Below, one piece after another: positions 26,505 to 36,146 of a stretch of 64,000 nucleotides of DNA (position 1 is its first letter; the number at the start of each line of letters is the position of its first letter). The DNA is taken from NCBI RefSeq assembly GCF_021545845.1, contig NZ_CP088923.1, positions 2,914,001-2,978,000 on the forward strand. The letters are read 5' to 3'. Position numbers and translations under genes: made by a program. Below the pieces are notes generated by a model. That model saw only the letters and a program-made list of their open reading frames with translations. It was not told the origin of the DNA and did no database searches. The stretch comes from Rhodanobacter thiooxydans. Lineage in GTDB: Bacteria; Pseudomonadota; Gammaproteobacteria; Xanthomonadales; Rhodanobacteraceae.

Positions 26505-26549
26505 TATTTATGTTCACCGGAATACCTGAAGCACTCGCGCGCGGAACAG

Positions 26550-29500
26550 CTACATATTCCTCCGATACTCCCCCCCCACCTCATACAACGCATGGCTAAT
26601 CTGCCCCAACGAGTTGTACTTCACCGCCTCCATCAACTGCTCAAACACATTCTTCCGCTCCCTGGCCGTGTTCTGCAAGGTCCGCAAACTCTCCGGCGCC
26701 AACGCATTCCGTGAATCACCATACGTCTTCACGTTGCCAATCTGCGCCCCCTTCTCCTCGGGTGTCGAGCGGATCAACTCGATCTCGGTAGCAATCTCCC
26801 CGCCATGATCCTTCGGCAGGAAGGTATTCACGCCGATCAACGGCAGCGACCCATCATGCTTTTTCTGCTCGTAATACATCGATTCTTCCTGAATCTTGCC
26901 ACGCTGATACATGGTGTCCATCGCGCCGAGCACCCCGCCGCGCTCGCTGATCGCCTCGAACTCCTTGTACACCGCTTCCTCGACCAGGTCGGTGAGGGTG
27001 TCGACCACATAGCTGCCCTGCCACGGGTTCTCGTTGAAGTTGAGGCCGAGTTCCTTGTTGATGATCATCTGGATCGCCACCGCGCGGCGCACGCTTTCTT
27101 CCGTCGGCGTGGTAATGGCTTCGTCGTAGGCGTTGGTGTGCAGGCTGTTGCAGTTGTCGAACAGCGCGTACAGCGCCTGCAGCGTGGTGCGGATGTCATT
27201 GAACTGGATTTCCTGCGCGTGCAGCGAGCGGCCGGAGGTCTGGATGTGGTACTTCATCATCTGGCTGCGGCTGCTGGCGCCATAGCGCTCGCGCATCGCA
27301 CGGGCCCAGATGCGGCGGGCGACGCGGCCGATGACGGTGTATTCCGGGTCCATGCCGTTGGAGAAGAAGAACGACAGGTTCGGCGCGAAGTCGTCCACCT
27401 TCATGCCGCGCGCGAGGTAGTACTCGACGATGGTGAAGCCGTTGCTGAGGGTGAAGGCGAGCTGGCTGATCGGGTTGGCGCCGGCTTCGGCGATGTGATA
27501 ACCGCTGATGCTCACCGAGTAGAAGTTGCGCACCTTGTGGTCGACGAAGTACTGCTGGATGTCGCCCATCATGCGCAGCGCGAACTCGGTGGAGAAGATG
27601 CAGGTGTTCTGCGCCTGGTCCTCCTTCAGGATGTCGGCCTGCACGGTGCCGCGCACGCTGGATAGCGTCTCGGCCTTGATCCGCGCGTAGGTCCCGGCAT
27701 CCACCAACTGGTCGCCGGTGACGCCGAGCAGGCCCAGCCCCAGGCTATCGTTACCCTTGGGCAAGTCGCCGGAATACTGCGGACGGCCGTTCGGGTACAT
27801 CGCGGCGATCTTCGTTTCCGCCGCGGCCCAGCGCGCGGGGTCTTCCCTGAGGTACTTCTCCACGTTCTGGTCGATCGCGGTGTTCATGAACATCGCCAGG
27901 ATCATCGGCGCGGGGCCGTTGATGGTCATGGAGACGGACGTGCTTGGCGCGCTCAGGTCGAAGCCGGAGTACAGCTTCTTCATGTCGTCCAGCGTGGCGA
28001 TGTTGACGCCGGAGTTGCCGATCTTGCCGTAGATGTCCGGGCGCGGCGCGGGGTCTTCGCCGTACAGGGTGACCGAGTCGAACGCGGTGGACAGGCGCGT
28101 GGCGGCGCCGCCCTGGCTGAGGTAATGGAAGCGGCGGTTGGTGCGCTCGGGCGTGCCTTCGCCGGCGAACATGCGGGTGGGGTCTTCGCCGCTGCGACGG
28201 TACGGGTAGACGCCGCCGGTGTACGGGTAGTGGCCGGGCAGGTTTTCCTTGCCGAGGAAGGTGACCAGTTCGCCCCAGTCCTTCGACTTCGGCGGCGCCA
28301 CCTTCGGGATCTTCTGGTGGCTCAGCGACTCGCGATAGTTGTCGACGCGGATGACCTTGTCGCGCACCTTGTATTCGTTGACGTCGGCGGTGACCGAGGC
28401 GAACAGCGCGGGCCATTCGCGCAGCTGGCGGATGGCTTCGTGGGTGATTTCCTTCAGCGCGGCGTTGTAGCGCTGGCGCAGCAGCAGGAGGCTGCGGTCC
28501 ACACCTTCTCCCCTCTCCCCTCGGCGACCGTCAGGGAGTCCCCTTGCCGGTGAGAGGGGTTGGGGGTGAGGGTTCAGGGCTTGCGTGGAGCTGCTCGCTC
28601 CGACCGTATCTTCACCCTCGGTTCCTCTCCCAGAGGGAGAGGGAGGCGAAGCAGGCTGCAAGTCGGCGTTGCGGTACGGCTCCAGCGGGCGCGGCAGCTT
28701 GTCGTCATCCAGTTCCTTCAGCGACTCGTAGTAGTGCTGCGCCTTGCTGGCGTATTCGGCCTGGGTCTCGATGCCCTTGTTGATGGCGCGGCCCTGCTCG
28801 GCGATCTCGGCAAGGTAGCGCACGCGACTGCCGGGGATGAGTACGGTGGCGCGCGGTTCTTTCAGGGTAGTGTCGATCTGCGGCGTCCACTTCTCCGCGG
28901 GCAGGTGCAACTTCCCGCGCATCAGCCGGCACAGGTTGCTGAACATCCAGGTCACGCCCGGGTCGTTGAACTGGCTGGCGATGGTCGGGTAGACCGGCAC
29001 GTCCTGGTCGGCCACCTTGAACGCGGTGTGGTTGCGCTTCCACTGCTTGCGCACGTCGCGCAGCGCGTCTTCGGCGCCGCGCTTGTCGAATTTGTTCAGC
29101 ACCACCAGGTCGGCGAAGTCGATCATATCGATCTTCTCCAGCTGGCTGGCCGCGCCGTAGTCGCTGGTCATCACGTAGACCGGGAAGTCGACCAGGTCGG
29201 CGATCTCCGAATCGCTCTGGCCGATGCCGGCGGTTTCGACGATGACGAGGTCGTACGGCTGGCTCTTCAGGAAATCGATGCAGTCATGCAGCACCACGCT
29301 GGTGGCGGCGTGCTGGCGGCGGGTGGCCATCGAGCGCATGTAGACGTGGTGACTGCGCAACGCGTTCATGCGGATGCGGTCGCCCAGCAGCGCGCCGCCG
29401 GAACGGCGACGCGTCGGATCGACCGCGAGCACGGCGATGCGCATGTGCGGGAACGCGTGCAGGAAGCGCAGCAGCAGTTCGTCGACCACCGACGACTTGC

Positions 29501-30155
29501 CGGCGCCGCCGGTGCCGGTGAGGCCGAGCACGGGTGTGTGCCTGCCGGCCAGCTTCCACTGCTTGCGCTGGTGTTCGAGCTCGCCGTCGCGGAGCTTGCC
29601 TTCCTCGATGGCCGAGAGCATGTGCCCGACCGAGATCTCGTCGTCGATGTCGACCTTGGGCAGTGCGTTGGTCTCGGAACTGGCACGCTGCGCGGCGGCA
29701 TTCCTGGCGCGTTGCATCACGTCCTCGATCATGTGCACGAGGCCCATGTGCATGCCGTCGTTGGGGTGGTAGATGCGTTCCACGCCGTAGGCTTCCAGTT
29801 CGTGGATCTCCTCCGGCGTGATGGTGCCGCCGCCGCCGCCGAACACGCGCACGTGGCCGGCGCCGCGCTCGCGCAGCATGTCGACCATGTACTTGAAGTA
29901 CTCGACGTGGCCGCCCTGGTAGGACGACAGGGCGATCGCGTCAGCGTCTTCCTGAAGAGCGGCGCGCACCACGTCCTCGACCGAGCGGTTGTGGCCGAGG
30001 TGGACCACCTCCGCGCCCTGCGACTGGATGATCCGTCGCATGATGTTGATCGCCGCGTCGTGGCCATCGAACAGGCTGGCCGCGGTGACGAAACGCAGTG
30101 GGGTGGTTTCCGTCTGCGGGGCGCTGGCGGGAACATGCTTGGCGGGGGAACTCAT
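26550..30155 (-). CDS. icmF: Fused isobutyryl-CoA mutase IcmF with in-frame repeat insertion
   Basis: The 1201-residue protein joins three parts. The N-terminal B12-binding domain has [12 protein letters not shown], with the cobalt-binding His. A MeaB-like GTPase chaperone has the P-loop GTGGAGKSS, with [16 protein letters not shown] and NKFD. The C-terminal half is the acyl-CoA mutase large domain ([38 protein letters not shown]). IcmF interconverts isobutyryl-CoA and butyryl-CoA using adenosylcobalamin. Residues about 502-551, between GTPase and mutase parts, are low-complexity and encoded by a dispersed intergenic repeat (28503-28650). Start at 30155 ([11 protein letters not shown]) has GGAG six bases upstream. 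The rest appears intact, so the enzyme is probably functional. Confidence 0.92.
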   Translation of the reverse strand: MSSPAKHVPASAPQTETTPLRFVTAASLFDGHDAAINIMRRIIQSQGAEVVHLGHNRSVEDVVRAALQEDADAIALSSYQGGHVEYFKYMVDMLRERGAGHVRVFGGGGGTITPEEIHELEAYGVERIYHPNDGMHMGLVHMIEDVMQRARNAAAQRASSETNALPKVDIDDEISVGHMLSAIEEGKLRDGELEHQRKQWKLAGRHTPVLGLTGTGGAGKSSVVDELLLRFLHAFPHMRIAVLAVDPTRRRSGGALLGDRIRMNALRSHHVYMRSMATRRQHAATSVVLHDCIDFLKSQPYDLVIVETAGIGQSDSEIADLVDFPVYVMTSDYGAASQLEKIDMIDFADLVVLNKFDKRGAEDALRDVRKQWKRNHTAFKVADQDVPVYPTIASQFNDPGVTWMFSNLCRLMRGKLHLPAEKWTPQIDTTLKEPRATVLIPGSRVRYLAEIAEQGRAINKGIETQAEYASKAQHYYESLKELDDDKLPRPLEPYRNADLQPASPPSPSGRGTEGEDTVGASSSTQALNPHPQPLSPARGLPDGRRGERGEGVDRSLLLLRQRYNAALKEITHEAIRQLREWPALFASVTADVNEYKVRDKVIRVDNYRESLSHQKIPKVAPPKSKDWGELVTFLGKENLPGHYPYTGGVYPYRRSGEDPTRMFAGEGTPERTNRRFHYLSQGGAATRLSTAFDSVTLYGEDPAPRPDIYGKIGNSGVNIATLDDMKKLYSGFDLSAPSTSVSMTINGPAPMILAMFMNTAIDQNVEKYLREDPARWAAAETKIAAMYPNGRPQYSGDLPKGNDSLGLGLLGVTGDQLVDAGTYARIKAETLSSVRGTVQADILKEDQAQNTCIFSTEFALRMMGDIQQYFVDHKVRNFYSVSISGYHIAEAGANPISQLAFTLSNGFTIVEYYLARGMKVDDFAPNLSFFFSNGMDPEYTVIGRVARRIWARAMRERYGASSRSQMMKYHIQTSGRSLHAQEIQFNDIRTTLQALYALFDNCNSLHTNAYDEAITTPTEESVRRAVAIQMIINKELGLNFNENPWQGSYVVDTLTDLVEEAVYKEFEAISERGGVLGAMDTMYQRGKIQEESMYYEQKKHDGSLPLIGVNTFLPKDHGGEIATEIELIRSTPEEKGAQIGNVKTYGDSRNALAPESLRTLQNTARERKNVFEQLMEAVKYNSLGQISHALYEVGGEYRRNM
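28503..28650. repeat. Intergenic-type repeat inserted inside icmF
   Basis: About 148 bases with the arms CTCTCCC...GGGAGAGG, GGCGACCGT followed by AGGGAGTCCCC, and GGTGAGAGGGGTTGGGG. The same string order occurs in the intergenic copy at 30222. Read in the icmF frame it gives a Pro/Ser/Gly/Arg-rich segment ([15 protein letters not shown] ... [18 protein letters not shown]) without a stop. The flanking protein sequence resumes normal family similarity on both sides. Confidence 0.85.
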
Positions 30156-30221
30156 GGCAACTCCGGACATCGTGTGCTTGAACCAGTCAATTCTAGTGGA
30201 TCGACGGCAGTCACGCGGAAT

Positions 30222-30386
30222 TGGCCCCCTCTCCCTTTGGCGACCGTAGGGAGTCCCTTTGCGGTGAGGGGGCTGGGGTGAGGGTACGGGGGGCACCGAA
30301 GTTGAAGACCGCGCAGGATTCGGCACTTCGCTCCGCGCGCACCCTCATCCGCCCTCCGGGCACCTTCTCCCAAAGGAGAAGGGATG
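30222..30386. repeat. Intergenic repeat, same family as the one in icmF
   Basis: Between icmF and the hydrolase gene: CCCCTCTCCCTTTGGCGACC, AGGGAGTCCCTTTGCGGTGA, GGGGCTGGGGTGAGGGT, then a second arm with CCCTCATCCGCC and CTTCTCCC/GGAGAAGGG. This is homologous to the icmF insertion and shares arms with the 127-bp array at 2.5 kb. Confidence 0.8.
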
Positions 30387-31289
30387 TCACATGCAGAGCG
30401 CGAGGTCCGGGCTGCCCACCACGCGCTCGCCCACCGGCTCGCCGCGCATGAAGGCGAGCGCGGCGTCGATCACTTCGGGCGCGTCCAGCACGCGGCGATG
30501 GCCCAGGCCCTGCGTGGTATACAGGCGCGCGCCGGGCCAGAACCGGGCGTAGCGTTCACCTTCGGCCCACGGCACGTCCTCGTCGTCCAGATCGTGCACG
30601 ATCAACGCGGGCTGGCCCAGCGCCGGCAGCCGGCGATCCACCCGCAGCTCGTCGATGTGCACGCCGGTGCGCCGGTGCAGCCATGCATAGAACGGCGGGC
30701 GCAGGTAGCCTGCCAGGTGCACGAAGCGGAAGAAGCGCCGCGCCGCCGCCTTCATGTCGGCGGCTGGCGCCACCAGGATCAGCCGCTCGGCATGCCAGGC
30801 CTCATCCTGTGCGAGGGTGAGCGCCGCGCCGCCGAGCGAATGGCCGATCGCCAGCGCGGCGTTGCCGTAATGCATACCGACGGCGCGGATCGTGGCGATG
30901 AATTCCGGCAGCGTGCACAGCTTGCCGCTGCTGTGGCCGTGGCCGGGCTGGTCGAAGGTGACCACCGCAAAACCCAGCGCACGCAGCCGCGCCACCCACG
31001 GCAGGAAGCGCAGGCCGAAACTGGACCAGCCATGCGCCAGCAGCGCGTAGGGCTGGGTCGACGGATCGCCCCAGACGTAGGTGGCGATGGTTTCGCCGTT
31101 GACCTGCAGCTGGCCGCGCTGCATCTCCGCGTCGCCCCGGGCGGCCCGTGCACGGCTGCGGCTGCTGACGAACGGGGTGGCGAACAGGCGCGCGGCACGG
31201 TTTACCGTGCGCTGCGGCGCGAGCCGGCCGCCCAGCACGAAGCTGGTGCGCACGGTGGCGAGCTTGAGTCGATCGATGACGGTGGACAT
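30387..31289 (-). CDS. Alpha/beta hydrolase
   Basis: The 300-residue protein has the alpha/beta-hydrolase core: AHGWSSFGLRF (oxyanion region), TFDQPGHGHSSG, the nucleophile elbow AIGHSLGGAAL, an acid in IVHDLDDEDVP and the catalytic His in GLGHRRVL. No signal peptide is seen, so it is cytoplasmic; the natural ester or other substrate is unknown. Start at MSTVIDRLKL (31289) has GAGG about nine bases upstream. It lies 10 bases downstream of the tetR-like gene on the same strand and is probably co-transcribed and controlled by it. Confidence 0.85.
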   Translation of the reverse strand: MSTVIDRLKLATVRTSFVLGGRLAPQRTVNRAARLFATPFVSSRSRARAARGDAEMQRGQLQVNGETIATYVWGDPSTQPYALLAHGWSSFGLRFLPWVARLRALGFAVVTFDQPGHGHSSGKLCTLPEFIATIRAVGMHYGNAALAIGHSLGGAALTLAQDEAWHAERLILVAPAADMKAAARRFFRFVHLAGYLRPPFYAWLHRRTGVHIDELRVDRRLPALGQPALIVHDLDDEDVPWAEGERYARFWPGARLYTTQGLGHRRVLDAPEVIDAALAFMRGEPVGERVVGSPDLALCM

Positions 31290-31299
31290 GGGCGTTGCC

Positions 31300-31902
31300 T
31301 CAGGTTTGCCAGCTGCGCCACAGGCGCTCGAACGCCGCCCGGGTGCGCTGGCCGGCTTCATCGAAGCCGAACAGCCCGGCGTCGTGGTGCAGGCCGAGCA
31401 TCAGCGCATAGATCTCGAAAGCGAGCTGGGCGACGTCGGTATCGGCGCGCAGTTCGCCCAGCCCGACCGCCTGCGTGATCGCCTTCTGCAGCTCGTCGCG
31501 CCAGCCGGCCTGCTGCCGCACCACGCCATCGTGCAGCGCGCCGTCGCGACCGTCGTATTCGCTCACGGCGGACAGCAGCACACAGCCGCGCTGGTGCTCG
31601 CGGCTCCATTCGAACCAGTTCGCCACGATCGCGCGCAACCGCGGCAGGCCCTTGGGCTGCTGCAGCGCCGGCAGCAGCACCTGGGCCACGAAACGCTGGC
31701 GGCCGGTATCGAGTACGGCCAGCTGCAGGTCTTCGCGCGAGCCGAAATGGGCGAACACGCCACTCTTGGACATGCCCACGTCGCCTGCCAGGCCGCCGAT
31801 CGACAGGCCCTCCAGCCCGTCGCGGCGGGCCAGCGCGTAGGCGTGGTCGAGGATGGTGTCGCGGGTGGCCGCACGCTTGCCCGGAAGGGTTGCCGTCTTC
31901 AT
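31300..31902 (-). CDS. TetR-family transcriptional regulator
   Basis: The 200-residue protein has an N-terminal TetR HTH (TRDTILDHAYALARRDGLEGLSIGGLAGDVGMSKSGVFAHFGSREDL, residues about 10-55) and a helical ligand-binding domain typical of the TetR C-terminal type. It likely represses itself and the hydrolase that follows. Start MKTATLPGKRAATRD at 31902; a longer frame (MERTIVLFF) from 31935 is less likely. It is divergent from the M48 peptidase gene. Confidence 0.88.
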   Translation of the reverse strand: MKTATLPGKRAATRDTILDHAYALARRDGLEGLSIGGLAGDVGMSKSGVFAHFGSREDLQLAVLDTGRQRFVAQVLLPALQQPKGLPRLRAIVANWFEWSREHQRGCVLLSAVSEYDGRDGALHDGVVRQQAGWRDELQKAITQAVGLGELRADTDVAQLAFEIYALMLGLHHDAGLFGFDEAGQRTRAAFERLWRSWQT

Positions 31903-31916
31903 GGTCACGAAAAATA

Positions 31917-31935
31917 GCACGATCGTTCGTTCCAT
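31917..31935. promoter_or_regulatory. Possible TetR operator between tetR and M48 genes
   Basis: ACGATCGT (31919-31926), a perfect palindrome, continues into TCGTTCC. Upstream of the TetR start, read on the minus strand, this is GGAACGAACGATCGTGC. TetR regulators often bind such AACGATCGTT-like sites. This is based on sequence symmetry and position only. Confidence 0.35.
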
Positions 31936-32009
31936 ATCAAACGCAAGCTCACGCGGCCTCGGCAAACCTTGCGGGTATGCTTTGCCACTGCACGCCAAGG
32001 AGGATCCCC

Positions 32010-32807
32010 ATGAAATTCCGCAACCTGACCATCCCGCTGGCCACCGCCCTGCTGGCCGCCTGCGTCACCTCGCCGACCGGCCGCTCGCAGCTGATGATGG
32101 TGTCGGACAGCCAGATGAGCCAGATGGGCCTGAGCGCGTTCAATGACATGCGCAAGCAGGGCAAGTTCGTCGACGCCCCGCGCGAGCACGCCTATGCCAC
32201 CTGCGTGTCCAACGCGCTGATCGCAGTGCTGCCGCCGCCATGGAACACCCAGCAGTGGGAAGTGCAGATCATCGGCGACGACACGGCCAACGCGTTCGCC
32301 CTGCCCGGCGGCCGCATCGGCGTGAACCGCGGCATGTTCAAGATCGCCACCAACCAGGACCAGCTGGCGGTGGTGCTGGGCCACGAGTTGTCGCACGTGG
32401 TATCGCGCCATGGCGCCGAGCGCGTGTCCGACAACATGGCGGCGCAGGCGGCGGTGGCCGCCGGCACCATCTATGCCGGCTCGCGCGGCAGCGACGCCGG
32501 CAACGCCGCGGCCCTGCTCGGCGTGGGCGCGGAGGTGGGCATCCTGCTGCCGTTCTCGCGCACCCAGGAAAGCGAGGCGGATACGCTGGGCCAGCGCTAC
32601 ATGGCGCAGGCCGGTTTCGATCCACGCGCCGCGGCAGCGCTGTGGGGCAAGATGGGTGCACAGGGCGGCGGCAAGCCGCCAGCGTTCCTGTCCACCCACC
32701 CTTCTTCCGGCAACCGCGCGCAGGCGCTGGATCGGCAGGCGCAGCAACTGCTGCCGGTGTACCAGCAGGCGCGCGCCAGCGGCCACGCGCCGAACTGCCG
32801 GATGTAG
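32010..32807 (+). CDS. M48-family metallopeptidase lipoprotein
   Basis: The 265-residue protein has a lipoprotein signal (PLATALLAACVTS, lipid-anchored Cys) and the zinc motif VLGHELSHVVSRHGAER (HExxH), with a downstream glutamate ligand in QESEADTLGQRYMAQAGFD. This matches the periplasmic YcaL/LoiP group of M48 peptidases that act in outer-membrane protein quality control. SD AAGGAGG precedes the ATG by about seven bases. A single gene, ended by a hairpin terminator. Confidence 0.92.
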   Translation: MKFRNLTIPLATALLAACVTSPTGRSQLMMVSDSQMSQMGLSAFNDMRKQGKFVDAPREHAYATCVSNALIAVLPPPWNTQQWEVQIIGDDTANAFALPGGRIGVNRGMFKIATNQDQLAVVLGHELSHVVSRHGAERVSDNMAAQAAVAAGTIYAGSRGSDAGNAAALLGVGAEVGILLPFSRTQESEADTLGQRYMAQAGFDPRAAAALWGKMGAQGGGKPPAFLSTHPSSGNRAQALDRQAQQLLPVYQQARASGHAPNCRM

Positions 32808-32898
32808 ATGACGAGCCTGCGCCGCACTCCTGCGCCTGCGGCTTGCTGCGTCGCACCACCGCCTGCGGGGATGACGTACTAAACTTCTCGCTTTGATT

Positions 32899-32926
32899 CA
32901 TCGCCCCGACTCCGCTCGGGGCGATG
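32899..32926 (+). terminator. Hairpin terminator after M48 gene
   Basis: Stem CATCGCCCCGA / TCGGGGCGATG with a 6-base loop, about 90 bases after the peptidase stop; followed by a weak T-rich stretch (AGTTTC). Confidence 0.6.
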
Positions 32927-33026
32927 AGTTTCAGGCGTTTTCACACCCCCAGGCAGGGTCCCATTCGCTCCCCGCCGCCCTCTGTAGATGCCATCGGCAC
33001 CGCAAATCAATGGAGTCATCGTTCCA

Positions 33027-34130
33027 ATGATCTTTGAAACCATCGCCAACACGGGTCACGAAGAAGTCGTCTTCTGCCACAACAAGGACGCCGGCCTGAA
33101 GGCCATCATCGCGATCCACAACACGGTGCTGGGCCCCGCGCTCGGTGGTCTGCGCATGTGGCCGTACAAGACCGAGCAGGAGGCGGTGAACGACGTGCTG
33201 CGCCTGTCGCGCGGCATGACCTTCAAGAACGCCGTGGCCGGCCTGAACCTGGGCGGCGGCAAGGCGGTGATCATCGGCGACCCGAGCAAGGACAAGTCCG
33301 AGGCGCTGTTCCGCGCATTCGGCCGTTTCGTCAACTCGTTGAACGGCCGCTACATCACCGCCGAGGACGTCGGCATCGACGTCAACGACATGGAATACGT
33401 GTTCCGCGAAACCGAGTACGTCACCGGCGTGCACCAGGTGCACGGCGGCTCGGGCGACCCGTCGCCGTTCACCGCCTACGGCTCGCTGCAGGGCCTGATG
33501 GCCGCGCTGCAGTTCAAGCACGGCAACGAGGACGTGGGCAAGTACAGCTACGCCGTGCAGGGCGCCGGCCACGTCGGCGGCGAGTTCATCAAGCTGCTGC
33601 GCGAACAGGGCGCCAAGGTGTTCGTCACCGACATCAACAAGGAAGCGGTGCAGCGCTGCGTGGACGAGCTGGGCTGCGAGGCGGTGGGCCTGGACGAGAT
33701 CTACGACGTCGACGCCGACGTGTACTCGCCGTGCGCGCTGGGCGGCACGCTCAACGAGCAGACCATCGACCGCATCAAGGCCAAGATCATCTGCGGCCCG
33801 GCCAACAACCAGCTGGCCACCGACGCGATCGGCGACGAATTGAACCGCCGCGGCGTGCTGTACTCACCGGACTACGCGGTGAACGCCGGTGGCGTGATGA
33901 ACGTGTCGCTGGAGATCGACGGCTACAACCGCGAGCGCGCGATGCGCATGATGCGCACCATCTACTACAACCTGGGCCGCATCTTCGAGATATCCAAGAC
34001 CGAGAACATCCCGACCTACAAGGCGGCCGACCGCCTGGCCGAGGAGCGCATCAGCGCGATCGGCAAGCTGAAGCTGTCGCACATGGGCAACGGCGGCACC
34101 CGCTTCCAGGGCCGCATGCGCGGCCAGTAA
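33027..34130 (+). CDS. Leucine (branched-chain) dehydrogenase
   Basis: The 367-residue Glu/Leu/Phe/Val dehydrogenase starts MIFETIANTGHEEVVFCHNK. The substrate-binding region GPALGGLRMWPY, the catalytic lysines Lys67 (TFKNAVAG) and Lys79 (LGGGKAVI), and the NAD-binding AVQGAGHVGGEF are all present. The N-terminus and GGLRMW match leucine dehydrogenases of this order. It oxidatively deaminates leucine, isoleucine and valine to the 2-keto acids with NAD, feeding the acyl-CoA genes further right. GGAG lies 11 bases before the chosen ATG; an upstream ATG at 32988 is possible but atypical. Confidence 0.9.
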   Translation: MIFETIANTGHEEVVFCHNKDAGLKAIIAIHNTVLGPALGGLRMWPYKTEQEAVNDVLRLSRGMTFKNAVAGLNLGGGKAVIIGDPSKDKSEALFRAFGRFVNSLNGRYITAEDVGIDVNDMEYVFRETEYVTGVHQVHGGSGDPSPFTAYGSLQGLMAALQFKHGNEDVGKYSYAVQGAGHVGGEFIKLLREQGAKVFVTDINKEAVQRCVDELGCEAVGLDEIYDVDADVYSPCALGGTLNEQTIDRIKAKIICGPANNQLATDAIGDELNRRGVLYSPDYAVNAGGVMNVSLEIDGYNRERAMRMMRTIYYNLGRIFEISKTENIPTYKAADRLAEERISAIGKLKLSHMGNGGTRFQGRMRGQ

Positions 34131-34178
34131 GCCACACCGTTGCGGGCATTGCCGGCTTCCGGCCTGCCTGGTTCCATG

Positions 34179-34210
34179 AAGGCCTGCCGCCACCCGTGCG
34201 GCGGGCCTTT
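34179..34210 (+). terminator. Terminator after leucine dehydrogenase gene
   Basis: GC-rich stem AAGGCCTGCCGC paired with GCGGCGGGCCTT, ending in a short T run (TTTGCTT). Confidence 0.7.
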
Positions 34211-34261
34211 GCTTGTGCGGGGCATTAATCGAATAATCAGCTGCGGGAGGGGGTGCCAGAG

Positions 34262-35818
34262 GTGCGCAGGATGATGATCTGGCTGGGATGGGGCTTGTTC
34301 GCGCTGGTGCTGCTGGTGATCAGCGGGTTGCTGCTGGCCGACCACCTGACCCCGCGCGCCACCGGCGTGCCCAGCACCGCGTTGCCGCCGCAGCCCACAC
34401 AGACCCCGATCGACCGCGAGCTGACCCCGTACCTTGCCAGACACCCGGGGGAGACGGCGGCGACCTTGCTGTCCGACGGACTGGACGCGTTCGCTGCGCG
34501 CGCGGCGTCCGCGCGCCTGGCCGGGCGCAGCCTCGACCTGCAGTACTACATATGGCACGACGATCTGGTCGGCCATCTGCTGGCGCGCGAGGTGTACGCC
34601 GCGGCCGAGCGCGGCGTGCGTGTGCGCCTGTTGCTCGACGACATCAACACCAAGGGACTGGACCCGGCGCTGCTGGCGCTGGACGCACACCCGAACATCG
34701 AGGTGCGGCTGTACAACCCGTTCCGCAACCGCAGCGGCGTGTGGCGATTGCTGGAGATGGTGCACCGCTTCTTCAGCGTCAACCATCGCATGCACAACAA
34801 GGCGTGGATCGCCGACGGTCGGGTCGCACTGGTCGGCGGACGCAACATCGGCGACGAATACTTCGACGCCAACCGCAGCGTGAATTTCCGTGATCTGGAC
34901 ATGCTGCTGCTCGGCCCGGCGGTGGCCGACGCCAGCGCGATCTTCGACGATTTCTGGAACTCCAGCGCCGCCGTGCCGATCGAGGCGCTGAACCCGCAGA
35001 CGCCGGAAAGCCTGCACGCTCTGGTGGCGGCGCTCGCCAGCGAGTGCACCGACGCCGCCGCGCAGGTCTACCTGGACCGGGTCGCCGCCTCGCCCTCGGT
35101 GCAGCGCCTGGCCAACCACGACCTGTCGCCGCACTGGAGCACGAACATCGTGGTGGCGTCCGACCCGCCGCTGAAGACGACAACCGCCGATCGCCGCGGC
35201 TGGCTGCAGCCGCGGCTGGTCGCCCACCTGGATGACGTGCACAGCGAAGTGCTGCTGATTTCGCCCTACTTCGTTCCCGGCAGGCAAGGCGCGGCGACCC
35301 TGCTCGGCCTGGCGCGCGACGGCACCCATGTCGGCGTGATCACCAACTCGCTGGCCGCGAACGACGTGCCGGCCGTGCACAGCGGCTACGAGCGCTATCG
35401 CCGGCAGTTGCTGAACGGTGGCGTGAGCCTGTTCGAGATCCGCCGCCATGGCCCAGTCGCCACCCACGGCCTGTTCGGCAGCAGCGGCGCCAGCCTGCAC
35501 ACCAAGGCATTCGTGATCGACGGCGCGCGCGGCTTCGTCGGCTCGTTCAACCTCGACCCGCGCTCGGCCAACCTCAACACCGAGATGGGCGTGCTGTTCG
35601 ACGACGACGCCCTGGCCCACGACCTGCGCCAGGAATATCTGCGGTTGGCCGCACCGGCGCTGAGCTACCAGCTGCGCCGCGGCGCGGACGGCTTGCCGCA
35701 GTGGCTGGACCGCAGCGTGCAGCCGCCCGAGGTGCTCGAACACGAGCCCGACGCCGGCTGGTGGCTGCGCACGGTCACCCGCGCGATCAGCTGGCTGCCG
35801 ATCGAGTCGCAACTGTAG
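34262..35818 (+). CDS. Phospholipase-D-family protein (cardiolipin-synthase ClsC/YmdC-like)
   Basis: The protein has about 518 residues: an N-terminal membrane anchor (MMIWLGWGLFALVLLVISGLLL, split across the start region) and two HKD motifs. The first is HRMHNKAWIADGRVALVGGRN and the second SLHTKAFVIDGARGFVGSFN, each H-x-K-x4-D. This is the layout of ClsC/YmdC-type phosphatidyl-transferases that make cardiolipin in the inner membrane. GGGAGGGG precedes the region; the start is GTG 34262 or ATG 34271 (GTG 34253 is too close). The stop codon lies within the dispersed repeat that follows. Confidence 0.85.
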   Translation: MRRMMIWLGWGLFALVLLVISGLLLADHLTPRATGVPSTALPPQPTQTPIDRELTPYLARHPGETAATLLSDGLDAFAARAASARLAGRSLDLQYYIWHDDLVGHLLAREVYAAAERGVRVRLLLDDINTKGLDPALLALDAHPNIEVRLYNPFRNRSGVWRLLEMVHRFFSVNHRMHNKAWIADGRVALVGGRNIGDEYFDANRSVNFRDLDMLLLGPAVADASAIFDDFWNSSAAVPIEALNPQTPESLHALVAALASECTDAAAQVYLDRVAASPSVQRLANHDLSPHWSTNIVVASDPPLKTTTADRRGWLQPRLVAHLDDVHSEVLLISPYFVPGRQGAATLLGLARDGTHVGVITNSLAANDVPAVHSGYERYRRQLLNGGVSLFEIRRHGPVATHGLFGSSGASLHTKAFVIDGARGFVGSFNLDPRSANLNTEMGVLFDDDALAHDLRQEYLRLAAPALSYQLRRGADGLPQWLDRSVQPPEVLEHEPDAGWWLRTVTRAISWLPIESQL

Positions 35819-35910
35819 GAGCGCACCCCGTGCGCGATGCTTTCCGTCACGTGACGAAGAGCATCGCGCACGACCGAAGGAAGTCCCTTGCGGACAAGGT
35901 GCGCTCCTTA
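35816..35910. repeat. Dispersed ~95-bp palindromic repeat, copy 1
   Basis: TAGGAGCGCACC at the left pairs with GGTGCGCTCCT at the right. Inside, GTGCGCGATGCT pairs with AGCATCGCGCAC, and a shared GACCGAAGGAAGTCCCTTG follows. The first three bases are the stop codon of the phospholipase-D gene. A second copy is at 55328. Confidence 0.85.
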
Positions 35911-36130
35911 GGTCTTGATGTCCGACCTGTCAGGGTCGAGCATTCCCGACTGATCATCGGGGGAACCGGGTGATGCCGATGCGCTCCTTTGGCTTCGAGC
36001 CCGTGACGTAGATGCACACCCCGGTTCCGATTTCGCTCATCCAGAAGTTTGAACGGTACCCTCGGCCCGCCACTGGCGTGAGCCTGCACACCTAAGGATC
36101 AGCCGGATGAGCATGGTGATCGGAACAAAC
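35911..36130. other. Gene-free stretch before IS110 element
   Basis: About 220 bases without a supported gene. It probably holds the left end of the IS110 element (boundary not visible, as these elements lack long inverted repeats). Confidence 0.35.
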
Positions 36131-36146
36131 CATGCGAGGTAAGGCG

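Noticed and set aside
28560..30281. Long open frame on the plus strand opposite icmF
   Set aside because: It is a GC-bias shadow of icmF, rich in Val/His/Ala/Gly without domain resemblance; icmF itself is well supported.
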